Source of the DNA: Loxodes magnus
Lineage: Eukaryota; Ciliophora; Karyorelictea; Loxodida; Loxodidae
DNA: 64,000 nt
Direction of reading: 5' to 3'
Assembly: GCA_946699065.1 (NCBI GenBank)
Contig: CAMPDV010000327.1
Coordinates: 186,001-250,000 of the forward strand
Shown here: in pieces, positions 50,734 to 61,936 of the stretch
Layout of the letters: every line of letters starts with the position of its first letter
Position numbering within the stretch: position 1 is the stretch's first letter
Made by a program: the position numbers and the translations under genes
Notes under the pieces: generated by a model
Databases searched by the model: none
Seen by the model: only the letters and a program-made list of their open reading frames with translations
Told to the model about the DNA's origin: nothing

Positions 50734-52889
50734 ATTTTATAAGCAAAAACGTAAAATATTCTCGTAATTACCTCTAGAGTATTATTGCAAAGTTTAAGAA
50801 TAAAGCAACATAATAAAAAGCGATTTTTCTTATCTTATAAATTAATTTAGAAAAATATTTCATATTAAAATGGACATTAATTACTGAAGCTCAGTTTATT
50901 TTCTTATTTTTTAATTTCATTAAAGTGTAATAATCATAAAAATATATAAATATGCTTATTGTCGCCTATACCCTTTTTTAAATAACGTTTTTCTTAGTTA
51001 ATCTTTCTTCTTTAACTGCTTTAAGTTAGTATTTTTCCTTTTAATTTCTTGCTTAGATATATTTTTACTGGTCACTTTTATTTTCTTATATTTCATAAGA
51101 TTGTATCTCGACTAATTAATTACTGGCTATCTTATCTATTAACCTTTAGCTAAATATTATAATTTATCTTTGTTTTAGAAATATAGATTTATGGAACCAA
51201 GAGTTGCCTTAGTTAGAACATCTGAAATATAATAGAGATAACTAAGATATAAAGCGAAGAATTAAAAGCTTTGCATAGTATATTAAATACTTGCTTTATA
51301 GTCTTTAATCGTTATGATGGACTACTACATGAAATATACTACTGATATAGGTTTCATTACTATCTTTAAGTAAATCGATTTATAATAAAGAGATAGATGA
51401 ATAATAGAGATAGAGAAAATCTGGTAAATCAGTCTTCAATCTGATTAGCAAAAGAAATAATGAAAATATTTAAGGATTTTGCCAACTTGCTTAAAAGGAG
51501 AGATAGATACTATGGAAAGCTTATAATAACTAATAATTGCATCTTTTAAACTTAAATATTCTTTTGAAATTCTACTATATAATAAGTTTTTATTAGATAC
51601 GATATTAAATTAGTCTGATATGCATTCATATAAAGACTTAGAGTTATTTCATTCTTAAAAATAGATTTAAAATGTATCTTTTAGGGATTAGTTTCTTTAA
51701 TTATTTATCATCTATCAGTAAACTATTAGCACAAGCAAACATCTATCTAAATAGCATATCGCTAGAATAATTTAATTTTAAAATAAAGATTGCTTACGAA
51801 ATTCAAATCGAGAAGTCCCAAAATATTCAATAATTTTTCTCTTTTCTCCTTGACTAAATTAATTCTATGTACTCTGGATTGGTTTATTTTTATTCTAAGA
51901 TATTTAGATTTTTATTATTTCTATGATGTGCTAGACTTAATAAGCTTAAAGAAATCAAAAAAACACTTTATTACAAAGGACTTACTATTTTAATATAATC
52001 TTTTATCTTTCTCTTTAAGCTAAATGATTTATCAAAGTAATTATCAAAAAAGGTTGAAAAGTTTTTCTAAATATCAAATTTCTCTATTTCTACATTTTTC
52101 AATGAATTTCATGTTCTTTAATTAAATTAATTCTTAGATATCTAAACTTCATCCAAACTTAACTCTAAGAAATAATTTTAACAACTAATTTGAGGAGCTA
52201 TTTCTCTATTCTTTAAGCAAGTATTTTTAAATATCCATGTATAAATCCTATAATATCTTATTGAAGCTATTATTATAGTTAATAATATAGTACTAGGAAT
52301 ATTAAACTTTTAAGCGTTATAAAAGATTTTACTTCGCTTATATCTTCTAAAATATTTATTTTGTTGTTCTTATAGCTTTTAAATAAGGTTAAAATAGTAA
52401 AAAATAAAGAAATAAAGATTGAGAATTTGAAAGTTAAATTGTTTATTTATTTAATTATAAAAGAAAAGGATAATTAAATAGGGATAATAGTAGGAAATAC
52501 TTTTAAAGCCTTCAATCTTATAAATGCATAATATCTTTTTATATAATAGTATTCATACGAACTAACAAAAAGCTTCATTCACTAATTATTCGATGCTTTA
52601 TCTTACAGGATATGCTAATCATATAGTATTTGTCTTTATTTTCTGTCCATAATCAAATTGCTAATATAAAGGATTTAAAATAGTTTTATGGTTATTTTCT
52701 CAGATTATGGCATATAATAAAGTTTTGAACTAACCTATTTATTTAATCACTTTTGATTCTAAAATCACTAATAGTTCTAGTTTTATTTATTAGATAGCCA
52801 GAATCTAAAAGTATTTAGCTTTATTATTGTAATATTTAAGAAGGTAATCTCCTGTTGCGCTATTTTTCATAACCTTGTATTTAAAAATT
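50734..52889. other. Low-GC stretch with unresolved minus-strand coding potential
   Basis: Minus-strand frames around 51.9-52.8 kb look protein-like in places (for example LSLDEVQISKNQF) and may be a continuation of the 52.9-53.8 kb coding region. Frames change several times and no family is recognised, so no gene model is given. Confidence 0.3.
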
Positions 52890-53781
52890 ATCGATATAAG
52901 CCAAAATAATTATTAAATATCACTCATGCTACTTCCTTTAAAGGTTTAGCTTTTAAATTGAAGAAGAATTAAGATTTTAACAAATCTAGTCTTAAATATA
53001 TTTTACTTCAAACTTTTTCTTTTTAAGTTAGGTTTTTTACATTCAACTTACTTTTCTATTAACTATTTCAAAATTTAATTATAATCTTCTTAATTTATCT
53101 CTTTAATAGTTTATTCATCCACCTTCACATTAATTTTTAGTTGTTGCTACTTCTATTTTTATATATTCGCTTTGCCATTTTTCTCAGAATTATTAATATC
53201 TTCAATGCTCTTTTATTTTATAGCTTTTATTTAATATCTTTTTCCATCAAATTTATTAATTTATAGATTTATCAATTGCTTTAACTTTTAAAACTAGAAA
53301 ATTAATTGGAATGATAAATCTCTTTTATTAAATTGCAGTGATAAAGTTTTCCTTTAATAGATTTCTTCATTTTAACTTAAAGTGTTCAAAATTTCTATTT
53401 TGTATTAATTAAACATTTTTATCTCTTCCAGCTTTAGTCAATTTTATTTATTATCTTTAGATAAGCTTTTACTTTATATTTAGTTTGAGATTTTTCATTC
53501 TTCATATTATGATAATATGAGTCGCTATAAAATTGAATTAAATGAAAAGGATTTTTTTATTGATATTAAGGAAAAGCATTATATAATTATTTAGCTTCAT
53601 TTGATTTATTAATTATCTCCAATTTAAGTAATAAGAATAGAAATTCCCAGTAACAAGTGGATAATACTATTCTTTGTCTACAATAAGCTTAATAAAATTT
53701 AAAGTATTAGAACCTAGAAAATAAAAATGGAAAGACTTTTATTTCTTAAGGAAAGGTAATTATATATCTGGTGCTAAACAT
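52890..53781 (-). CDS. Probable coding region, unknown protein, incomplete model
   Basis: The minus strand reads as protein in pieces: LGSNTLNFIKLIVDKEQYYP, NEAKQLYNAFPQYQQKNPFH, then after a 41-nt GTAAAA...TAAAG stretch at 53432-53472 LEEIKMFNQYKIEILNTLSQ and a Lys/Gln-rich tail. The intron is inferred from frame only. ATG 53779-53781 is a possible start. The downstream end is unknown and the frame may run on below 52.9 kb. No domain is recognised. Confidence 0.35.
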
Positions 53782-53890
53782 AACTAAGATTATATTCTAT
53801 TTGATTAATTAAACTTTGAAAAATTAAAAAAAATTGAGAGATTATATCTACAGCCTCACTTTGAGTTTGATAAAAATATATAACTTAAAC

Positions 53891-56136
53891 TTAAATATTC
53901 TGTTGTAATTCTTCCAATCTTTGAACTAAATTTCTTCTTTCTGTAAATGGTTGCTTATCTTTAAATTTTATGCTTTAGCTTAGAATATTAGTTTGATTGG
54001 TCTATTTTTGCTCTTTTAGACTTTTTTAATTATTTTTTTCACTTTAAAGTAAAGATCTCACTCAGTCATTTGTTGTTAAATCATTTGGCTTTAGTTCATA
54101 CATTACTAAGTTTTTTTAGATAAATTCTCTCATTTACTGTTTAGTAAATTCGGCTTTTCTTCCTAATCGTTTTTAACTAGAAAACAGTTAGTCGCTGTTT
54201 TTAATAATACTTTTAAGCTTTAAAGGAGTTTTGTTCCTATGAGAACATGACAGTGAACTACGTTAAGAACTACTTTTAAATCCAGGAGAATAATTAGAAT
54301 TAAATGATTGAATTTTTACTTTTTCTTGAGAACTTTCATTATCATTTAGTTTTCAATTTTGTCTTTTTAGCTTTATAAACTTCTTCTAATTCTAAGTATC
54401 TTAGGAGGTATTTTAACTCTGATTATATGTTTGCCAAACTTTATTAGGAATTATCTTGAAATTAATCTTATCATTTTCAAAATTTGTTTAATCAAGTGGC
54501 GATTTATCCATTTTCGTTATAAAAGCTTCACTAGCATAAGACCCTGGCTTTTTCTTTAAACTATTTTTGTACTTCTATTTCATCATTTTTCAATCCTACT
54601 ACACTAAACATTGATTTGTAAATAAATCACAATCTTGATTCTTTCTAAATAATAACTATGCGTTTTTGTTCTGCTTTTGTATATATTTCTATGAGCATAC
54701 TCCTTTTAATAGTAATTCCTTCCTAGGTATTTCTTTTTTAATTCATTATTTGCATTAATTTTATAAGTTCTATTCTGGGGTCTATTGATTTTCAAAAAAG
54801 TTAGTTTGCTAGCTAAAATCTTACTGAAATAGCTATTTATTTTGGTCATTGCTTAAGTTCTTAGTTTATTGTCTTCTACAGCCTGAATAATAAATAATAT
54901 GAACTTACTTAAAGAATTTTCTTAAGTACGAGGTCTGGAAAATATTTATCTCTAGCTCAAACCCAAAATGAAATTATTTTGTTTTATTTCTTCCTAGTTT
55001 TAACTCAGATTTCTCTATATTCTTTACCTTATTTCTCAAGTTTAAGGCAATAAAATATCTGAAACAAAATCTTAATCTTTCTCTATTTGAGTTCTTATAA
55101 TTACTTTCTTTCTATTCGCTAACTTTTATAAGCGTGCTTATTCCTAAATATACTACTGAGATATTTTATCCAAGATTTCTGATTTAGGAGGCTAAATGAC
55201 TAAATTAGGATTTTCCTGGTTTTGATTTGTAACTTCTTTGATTCTCTTGGTTAACTAATTTATCTTTTGCTTAACACCACTAATCTTATCACTTTTAAAT
55301 ATTCTTATTTTAGATTGCTTTTCTTGTATTTTTTGCTTAATGAAATCGTTATTAATTGAAAGTTAATATAAATTTTCCCGTAATTTTTATTTGAATTACT
55401 AGAAGCGATTTTAAAAACTTGCTTGATGTTGCTTTTACCACTCGTTTTTGCTGATTAAATGACTGAAGAACTTTTCAATAAAATATACATTGCTAAGAGT
55501 TTGCTGAGATTTTTGTAATCAATTATTTTAACTTTCTCCTGTGCATTTGCTACAACAGCATGATTTCCGCCTCGTTGTTTTTTTAATGAGATTTTTTTTA
55601 ATCTTAGCAGGTTACTAGAGTAAAGAATCTGGATCTATTGGAGTTTTTGAATCAATAAGAATTTCAATTAAATGTTTAGTTCTTAGTTAATCTGCTGAAT
55701 GAGGTCTTATACGTTTCCTTTGCTTTTTTCAAATTTAGTTGGTTAAAGCTTTAACTCTTTCCTTAGACCAAGGTACTTTAACAAACTTCAATCATACTTA
55801 TTGCTCATTTAATATTTTCTACTTAGCACTAGAGTGCTCAAAGCCTTAATCTTTAACAAAGTTGAACAGCTTTTATTATCAAATATCCATTTCACTTTTA
55901 TAGATTTAATTTTCCTTTTGCTACTAATTAAATAGTTAAAAATCATGCGATTTCTTTTTAGCAGCATTTTTTTTGACAATAGTTTATTTTTTCTAATTTT
56001 CTTCTTATTTGATAGTAATAGTTCTTCGCATTATTGCATTAGGGTGGACTTAGATATTGATGATCTCAGTAGACAAGCTTTATATTATTTTCTTCTTTGG
56101 CTTTTATTTTTCTTCTTAATCCATTTAATTATTCAT
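53891..56136 (-). CDS. Unknown basic protein with central Cys cluster (736 residues)
   Basis: From ATG 56134-56136 to TAA at 53891-53893, with an inferred 35-nt GTGATT...GTAG intron at 54596-54630 that makes the length divisible by three. It is rich in Lys, Gln, Arg and Ser. Notable parts are KVPWSKERVKALTNQIWKKQ and RKRIRPHSADQLRTKHLIEI, the Cys cluster SCCCSKCTGES, several short coiled coils and a Ser-rich segment (FKSSSQRSSLSCSHRNKTPL). The first two segments slightly resemble Myb/SANT-like spacing (W..ERV..L...IW.K), but this is weak. A nuclear or nucleic-acid-binding role is possible and unproven. Confidence 0.5.
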
Positions 56137-56739
56137 AATCTGTAGTTTTAACTAAAGATATTTAAATTTAATTTTCTTTGTTTAATCTAACTCTTTATGA
56201 TAGCATATATAAAGTGCTTATTTAAAGTTGGACTATGATCTAAGATCACTTTAGTCTAAGTTTAGTATTACTTGAGTATGGAGTTTTGATTATAGATAAA
56301 AGTGAAATTTAATCTCTTTGAAAAATATAAGAATCATTGATAAAACTTTATTTGAAGCTTAGACATTTAATGACAATTTTGCTAAGAAATTATATACCTG
56401 CATGTATCCTTTTTTACAAAGCTAGTGAGATATTAAATTACACTTAGTAATTAGACTAGAACTGCTTAAAAACTAAACTTTTAACTTTAGATAAGTTTGT
56501 ATAAGGTTCTAGATAAACTTGTAATTAAAGAAGCGTTTCACATCTATTAATAGGTGTTAATTATAATATCCATTTATTTACTTAGGTTATTATTATTAAC
56601 CAGGCACCTAATCTAAATATAATATTAATCTAACGTAGAGCTTTGGAAACTAAATTTATCTAATAAGTCTTAGTTTTATTTTAGTTATTATTACATCTAA
56701 AAAATAATCAAGATCTTAACTTTAATTCTCTACTTTTAA
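56137..56739. other. Intergenic region upstream of Cys-rich copy B
   Basis: About 600 AT-rich bases between a minus-strand and a plus-strand gene. It does not match the region upstream of copy A, so copy B has a different upstream sequence. Confidence 0.5.
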
Positions 56740-56753
56740 ATATATTTTATAAT

Positions 56754-57611
56754 ATACTTCTTTTGGCTTTATCCTTAGCTTTAGTTCTTTTGAACTTAGC
56801 TGAATCTTATGAATGCTTGAAGTGGAAATGCGACAAAGAAGTTCCTGATAACTTCTGCTTTTAATACAACGAAGCGACCAAAACTGTTTTAGTTGCTCAA
56901 AACTTTCATGCGAATTGTTCAGTTATTGATTACGTTGAAGGTTTGGCTTAAAATAAGAGTATGCAAGTAAATTAAGTAGAAAGCAATAGACTGAATGAGG
57001 AAGATTACTTAGAAAAATATCTGAGGTAAAAGTATTGCAGCTCAAACCTTTATTCTTTCCTTTATTAAGGTCATTGTTGTGAATATAAATAGATTGGCAA
57101 AAAATAGGACTGATCTTGCAACTTCGATTGCTTTGCTAATTCTATGGGACATACATATGCAGGAAATAGATGATTCATGGCTTGTACAGATAACGCAGAA
57201 TGTTCAAGTAAAAAATGCGAATGTGTACCTAGTTAATAAGGAATATCTCGATGTGCAGCTAGTGCTTATGACTAAATATATCAAGATTTATGACAAAATA
57301 TTTGTAAAAAAAATTTTGGTGTTTATGATACTTGTAATTAATGAATAGCAGTTAAATTTGGACATCTCATAGAATAACTTGAAAGTAATTCTGATGATTT
57401 ACCTTGCTTATAAAATTCAATAGACGCAAAAGCATTTTCGTATCTGTAAACAAATTTGGCAGTAGACGATATTCTAACAGTATTAATAATAGTAGGAGTG
57501 GGAGCTGCTTTTCTAATAATATTTTGTTTTCTAATATGTAATAGTAGAAAGGGTAGAATTGCTAAAGCAAAGCTTTTTGATTCAGATCTAAAGCAACCTT
57601 TGAATGTGTGA
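56754..57611 (+). CDS. Cys-rich single-pass membrane protein, copy B (start codon missing)
   Basis: Paralogue of the 6124-6984 gene, about 285 codons. It keeps the signal peptide (LLLALSLALVLLNLAESYE), the Cys-rich ectodomain (ECLKWKCDK, AECSSKKCECVPS), one membrane helix (VLIIVGVGAAFLIIFCFLIC) and the end LFDSDLKQPLNV with TGA at 57609-57611. The codon aligned to the ATG of copy A is ATA (56754-56756), and no in-frame ATG lies in the 50 bases upstream, so it is either unexpressed or started from an unseen upstream exon. The reading frame is otherwise intact with the Cys framework kept, which argues against a long-dead pseudogene. The central ectodomain and the membrane helix differ strongly from copy A. 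Confidence 0.65.
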
Positions 57612-58147
57612 AAGCTCGTTTAATTTAGTTTATTTTTCTTATTCCTTATTAATTTTAAGTAATAGATATTCTTCGATTTAACTTAGATAACTTCATTCTG
57701 TTATTACAAACTAAGTAAAAGCCCAAAAATTATTATATTCCTATATATTTTATAAGAGATAGATTAATTTTAATTAATTAACTGCTAATGATTTCTAAAA
57801 GTATTAAGTTTTAGAAGTTTAAAAGTAAATGTTGTGATTCTGATCTTAAGCTTTGGTATTACTTATTACTAGCAATAATTTGATGCTTGTTTTAAAATAA
57901 TTCTGATTTAAATTGGATTCTAAACTTTTAGTAATGAGACTTAATTTAAGTGTTTAGAATTAAAAGCAATATAAGCTATTTAAATTAGCTAGGTTTTGCT
58001 TTATTATTACTTATTTAAAGTTTATTTTATTTAAACCATCTTTACACTATTAACTGCTATAATTCTTCTAAAATAGACAAATCTTTATTTCCTTTCCATG
58101 TTTTAGAAAGCAGAATGAGCACAAGATTTCCTTCTACTATAAAGCAG
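57612..58147. other. Non-coding 3' flank of copy B
   Basis: AT-rich flank almost identical to the reverse complement of about 5560-6120. No open frame with protein-like character is shared, so it seems non-coding yet highly conserved between copies. Confidence 0.6.
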
Positions 58148-58492
58148 TTTTAGGTTTTGATAGTAGTAATTAAATATAGGATTAAGAAGTAACTTTAGCT
58201 TTGTTGTAGTGTAACTAATATCTGAATTAGAATGGATACAAAAGTTATTTATTTAATTATTAGCTCTATTTAGCCTTTAATAGTAGTAAAATAACAGTTA
58301 TAGTAATTAATTTTAATAAATCCTTATGTTATTCATACTCTCATTTAAGTCTCGCTATTCACATTATTGTCACTTTCTTAATCTAATCCTTTTCCCTCTG
58401 ATACAAATCCCCTTCATTTCTCGAAACTTTCTAACTGCTCTCCTAGGCTCTATTTAATGTTAGTATATAATAATCTGCTAGTTCTATTTGCT
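58148..58492 (+). repeat. Left arm of an inverted repeat
   Basis: About 345 bases that reappear as the reverse complement at 63652-64000 with about 97 percent identity by eye. The arms are separated by about 5.16 kb carrying the split apyrase gene and a small F-box gene. The right arm runs off the window end, so the true arm length is unknown and could include the whole Cys-rich unit. Confidence 0.85.
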
Positions 58493-59469
58493 AAAAGCAT
58501 TATATTAATACAATATATAAAAATAAAGCTTATAATTTCAATCCTGTCACTTATTATTGACGCCTCTTTTTAAAAAATAATAATCAGTTAGCAAATAACA
58601 AAGAGGTAGTGAAGCTACAGAGATAATGAAATATGGAGGATAGGAATTACATAATATAGTTACATGCTTTAGTAACAATATGCTAACAACACTCGCTATA
58701 CCAAATCAGTTTAAAACTATTTATATTTTAACTATTAAAAATAAGTCAAAATATTGTAATTGACATAGCCCTATTGAATTGCTTGCTTCAAATATATGAA
58801 AAAGCACTAACTTAAAGACTATTAATTATATATATGAAGGAGATATTATTCATCAAGCTTAATTTGCTTCGCGAAAAATCTAAATTATAATTAATTTTAG
58901 CAATTTAATTATTTACTTACATCGTAGATGGTCAAGCAGTTAATTTCTACTCTAATATATGTGCAAAAAATGTAGTATTTCAAGTAAATTACCACCATCT
59001 AATAACACTTATATTAACTCTGGGATTCATAATGGTATTTTAGTCTTTTTATGAAAATATCGATGAAAGTTCCTTTCTGATACTCTTACTACGAAATCAA
59101 TTAAGTTAAATAACGGAGTGTTATAAGGAAGCAGCCATGGACCTGTATTTGTAATACTTAGCATTGTAATTAGATATATAGAAGTAAAATAGTATAAATA
59201 TGTCTTCAATATCTTTTAAGGAAATTTTGTGACTTTGCTAATGACTTAATTGAATTACTAATTCATAGTGAAATGCATAAAAATTGCTAAACGTCACTAA
59301 AAATAGTGTTTTGAGTAAAACTAAATATAAATGTATAAAATGTGAAGTAACTTAGAAATAGGATCTGATTAGGCCATAGAAGTTGATTAAAGTAAAGCAA
59401 AAAAGATTATTGCATAAACGAGCAACACACATAGCATTAAAATAAAATAATATGATAGTTCTTAGAAAG
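58493..59469. other. About 1 kb without an assignable gene
   Basis: AT-rich DNA between the inverted-repeat arm and the 3' part of the apyrase gene. No family was recognised on either strand. Confidence 0.35.
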
Positions 59470-59705
59470 AAAAGATAATTTAAATATTAATGCTTTCCTA
59501 TTGCTTAAAAGGACTAAATTTTGACACAGATTGGCAAATTAATAAAATTATAAACTACATTGTGCAAGCAATGTATCTTTCCTCAAAGTAGCAATTTTGA
59601 AAGCGTCAGCAGTTCCTTCTAAGTACGGAGTAATATCGCCAATCAATTTTAAAACACTTTACAGAACATTTATTTTTGCCAAAATAGAGTATGGAAGGGA
59701 TATAA
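59470..59705 (-). CDS. Apyrase, 3' part (after the insertion)
   Basis: The minus-strand frame immediately below the insertion reads LPYSILAKINVLQSVLKLIG, then DITPYLEGTADAFKIATLRK and ends with a Cys, matching in position the C-terminal helices of GDA1/CD39 NTPDases (where FYAFSxFYY...L...C is usual). It is in frame with the 5' part if 59706-60892 is removed, giving the joint CGII-LISLPYS. The exact C-terminus is uncertain. Confidence 0.5.
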
Positions 59706-60892
59706 GATTATAGATATTATCATAAATACTATTAATTTTTACATAAGAGTTTACCTAAAACTCCTATTTAAGAGTGAAGGGTTCGTTACAATCATCACTA
59801 TTAATGATAAGAAACTAAATAATTAGGTGCTGCTATTAATCAGTGAAGTTAGAATCATTATCATAAAGATTAAAGTGTCTACATTAATCAAAGAGAAGCA
59901 AAGTATTGAAATCAACAGAGGCCTATAAAGCAGTGGATATATGCTTAAAATATAAGAAAAGTAGAAATTATACTAATAAGATTAAATTAACGTGTAATAA
60001 GTTAATTACTACATATCTACATTTTATTTATTATATCTTTGACTTCCAATTATAAAATGGAAAGCTATTCTCAAGATACACTTAATTGGTAATAAGAAAA
60101 CTAGAATCTTACAACTTCAGGCTCAAATAACAAGAAGCACCAAAAAGCAGGATGCAAGAAGTTAATCAACCTACTTATTGTATGCGCAGAAAAATAGTCC
60201 ATCCAATAAAATTCTATTATAGAGAAATCAAGAATTTAACAAACAAGCTGAAGAGTAAACTATCTACTAAAGCTCGTCTGCTGAAAAATAGATGATTCCA
60301 AACAAACGCAAATCAGAGATAGGGGACTAAAATGGAGAAATATAGAGACTCACTTAAACCCTAAAAGAGATAAAGAATAACCATCATATTCTCTGATAAA
60401 ACACTAGCATTCTATAAAATATCTCTTTATCTTTGAAATAAAGAGATATATCTTAACTGTAGTAGGTAAATAAGTATCTCTCAGTATTTAATTACAAGTT
60501 TAATATCTAGAAGATAAAAGAATATAGAGCTAACCAATAATACATAAAAAGCAAGTTAAAGTGGAGTTTGAAGCATTTATTTCAATCAAGTGTTAAGATA
60601 ATAATAATGGACTATTTCAAATTTTCATCCAAAATAAGAAAGAAAATATAAGAAATAACCTGAAGAAACATTATAATAAGGTATTAAAATGATAAAAATA
60701 GTCTGAACAACATAGAGGAAATAACAAATTATGTCGAAAGATATCCTCCCTGACTTGCTATAAGCTATCTAGTTTGTCAAAACATAAAAATAATACTACT
60801 AAAAGATATGTCTATAAAATAAGAAAATTTGAGTTTCTTAGAGAATCTACAAAAATTAGAGTATCTAGATTTAAATTGTTGGTGCTAAAATC
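59706..60892 (+). pseudogene. Inserted F-box/LRR 5' fragment inside the apyrase gene
   Basis: A 1187-base near-copy (about 95 percent by eye) of 9121-10308, carrying 350 bases of upstream DNA and the first 280 or so codons of the F-box/LRR gene. It has small insertions and deletions relative to the source, for example two bases missing in the AAAAAAAG run near 60140 and one base missing after CTATCTAGT near 60770, so the copied frame is broken. It lies antisense to the apyrase gene. The direct repeat GATTAT stands at its left end (59706-59711) and immediately after its right end (60893-60898). Taking out 59706-60892 leaves one GATTAT and restores the apyrase frame. It may be an internal eliminated sequence or a recent insertion. 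Confidence 0.8.
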
Positions 60893-61936
60893 GATTATTC
60901 CACAAAATTCCTTTCCATATTTACAGTACTAAGCATCATACTCACTGAAAATTAGTTAATTTATTTTTTCTTTGCACTCCTAAAAATTTCCACTTCCCTT
61001 AATTTTCAAATTTCCGAATATCTCAGAATAGTCAGCTAAAGTGAAAAAATACAGCTGTAGCAAGGGAAGTAGGCAATACTTTTGTCTTTATTGATATTGA
61101 CAAACTCTTTAAGTAGATTAGTTAAAGTGAGATCAAATCCTAGCTGCATTAAAGAATTAAGGACTTACCATATAGCTATGCGTGTAAATTTTGACATTTT
61201 ACCTACAAAGTTGGATTTCTTTAAAGTATCCTGTAGGTAAATTTTCTTAGCTAGCAAAAGCTATTTATAAACTTGCTCCTCCTAATTCTAAAATTCCTTG
61301 AGTTTACTTCATATTCATTTCTTACTTCTAATCTGGTCTTTCGTAACTTATGTAGTCTTTATGCCAACTCAAAGTTTAGAAAGGAAAATTATTAAGAAGC
61401 ATATTAACACCTGTCCATGAGTAAACTCCTTCATCTTAACCAGTTATAATTTGAGCAAAGCTAGGCTAAAATAAAAACTAAGAAGATTAAAGATAAACCT
61501 AGATTAACTCCAACAAATGCTAGGCTTGCTCAAAAGTTAACCTTCTAACACCTGCTAATAGAATAATTACCAGCAGTTGCATAAAAAAATACAGGAGTAT
61601 TTTAAAGCTCTTCTTGAGGGATTCACCTTTTAGCAAACTAGAATAAATCATCGAGATAACGATCAAGTCCATCTTATTCAATTGCAAACGAAGAAATTCC
61701 AGGAGATTTCTTATAGTTTAGAGAAGGAACTTGAATTACTGGAGTAGGTCCGCATACATTTCTTTAGATTTCGTACTAATAAATGTGAATTCTAGATCCT
61801 GAACTGCCAGCATCTACAACATAAGCGAACCAAAGCATTTTTATTAGGAATGAAGATGATATATTTGCAATATAAGCTTAGAAATAAGAAATATTAGCAA
61901 GAAATATAAAATTTTAAATTGATAGTAGTTTATCAT
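60893..61936 (-). CDS. Apyrase / NTPDase (GDA1/CD39 family), 5' part
   Basis: Ecto-nucleotidase that removes terminal phosphates from NTPs and NDPs. Apyrase conserved regions seen in order: ACR1 DAGSSGSRIHIYQYE, ACR2 FFYATAGVRRL, ACR3 DEGVYSWTGVN, ACR4 GILELGGASLQIAF, then HSYMLGFDLT, GSGNFQECKEKI and YGKEFCGII, where the insertion interrupts the GIYQP-equivalent region (ACR5). Introns of 19 nt (61552-61570), 25 nt (61144-61168) and 17 nt (61036-61052) are needed to connect the motifs and give exact family matches. An N-terminal hydrophobic signal from ATG 61934-61936 (MINYYQFKILYFLLIFLIS) joins ACR1 if a 17-nt intron at 61814-61830 is removed; the alternative is a start at 61838 without a signal. 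The gene is intact only if the inserted fragment is eliminated from the DNA or RNA. Confidence 0.8.
61036..61052 (-). other. 17-nt intron in the apyrase gene
   Basis: GTATTTTTTCACTTTAG on the minus strand. Removal joins FPCYS to DYSEIFGNLKIKGSGNF in the family-consistent frame. Confidence 0.65.
61144..61168 (-). other. 25-nt intron in the apyrase gene
   Basis: GTAAGTCCTTAATTC...GCAG on the minus strand. Removal joins THSYM to LGFDLTLTNLL. Confidence 0.65.
61552..61570 (-). other. 19-nt intron in the apyrase gene
   Basis: GTAATTATTCTATTAGCAG on the minus strand. Removal produces the ACR2 motif ATAGVRRL exactly; using the inner AG (16 nt) would add an Ala. Confidence 0.75.

Larger units (their letters stand above)
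56740..58492 (+). repeat. Duplicated unit, copy B (inverted relative to A and C)
   Basis: Matches copy A (5329-7000) in inverted orientation over the Cys-rich gene and its 3' flank. Its right part, 58148-58492, also matches the reverse complement of 63652-64000. The B/C match extends about 120 bases further than the A/B match, up to TCTATTTGCTAAAA. Confidence 0.85.

Noticed and set aside
59706-60892. The insert as a transposon
   Set aside because: It contains no transposase or terminal repeats of its own and is simply a copy of the F-box/LRR locus; only the GATTAT direct repeat is insertion-like.
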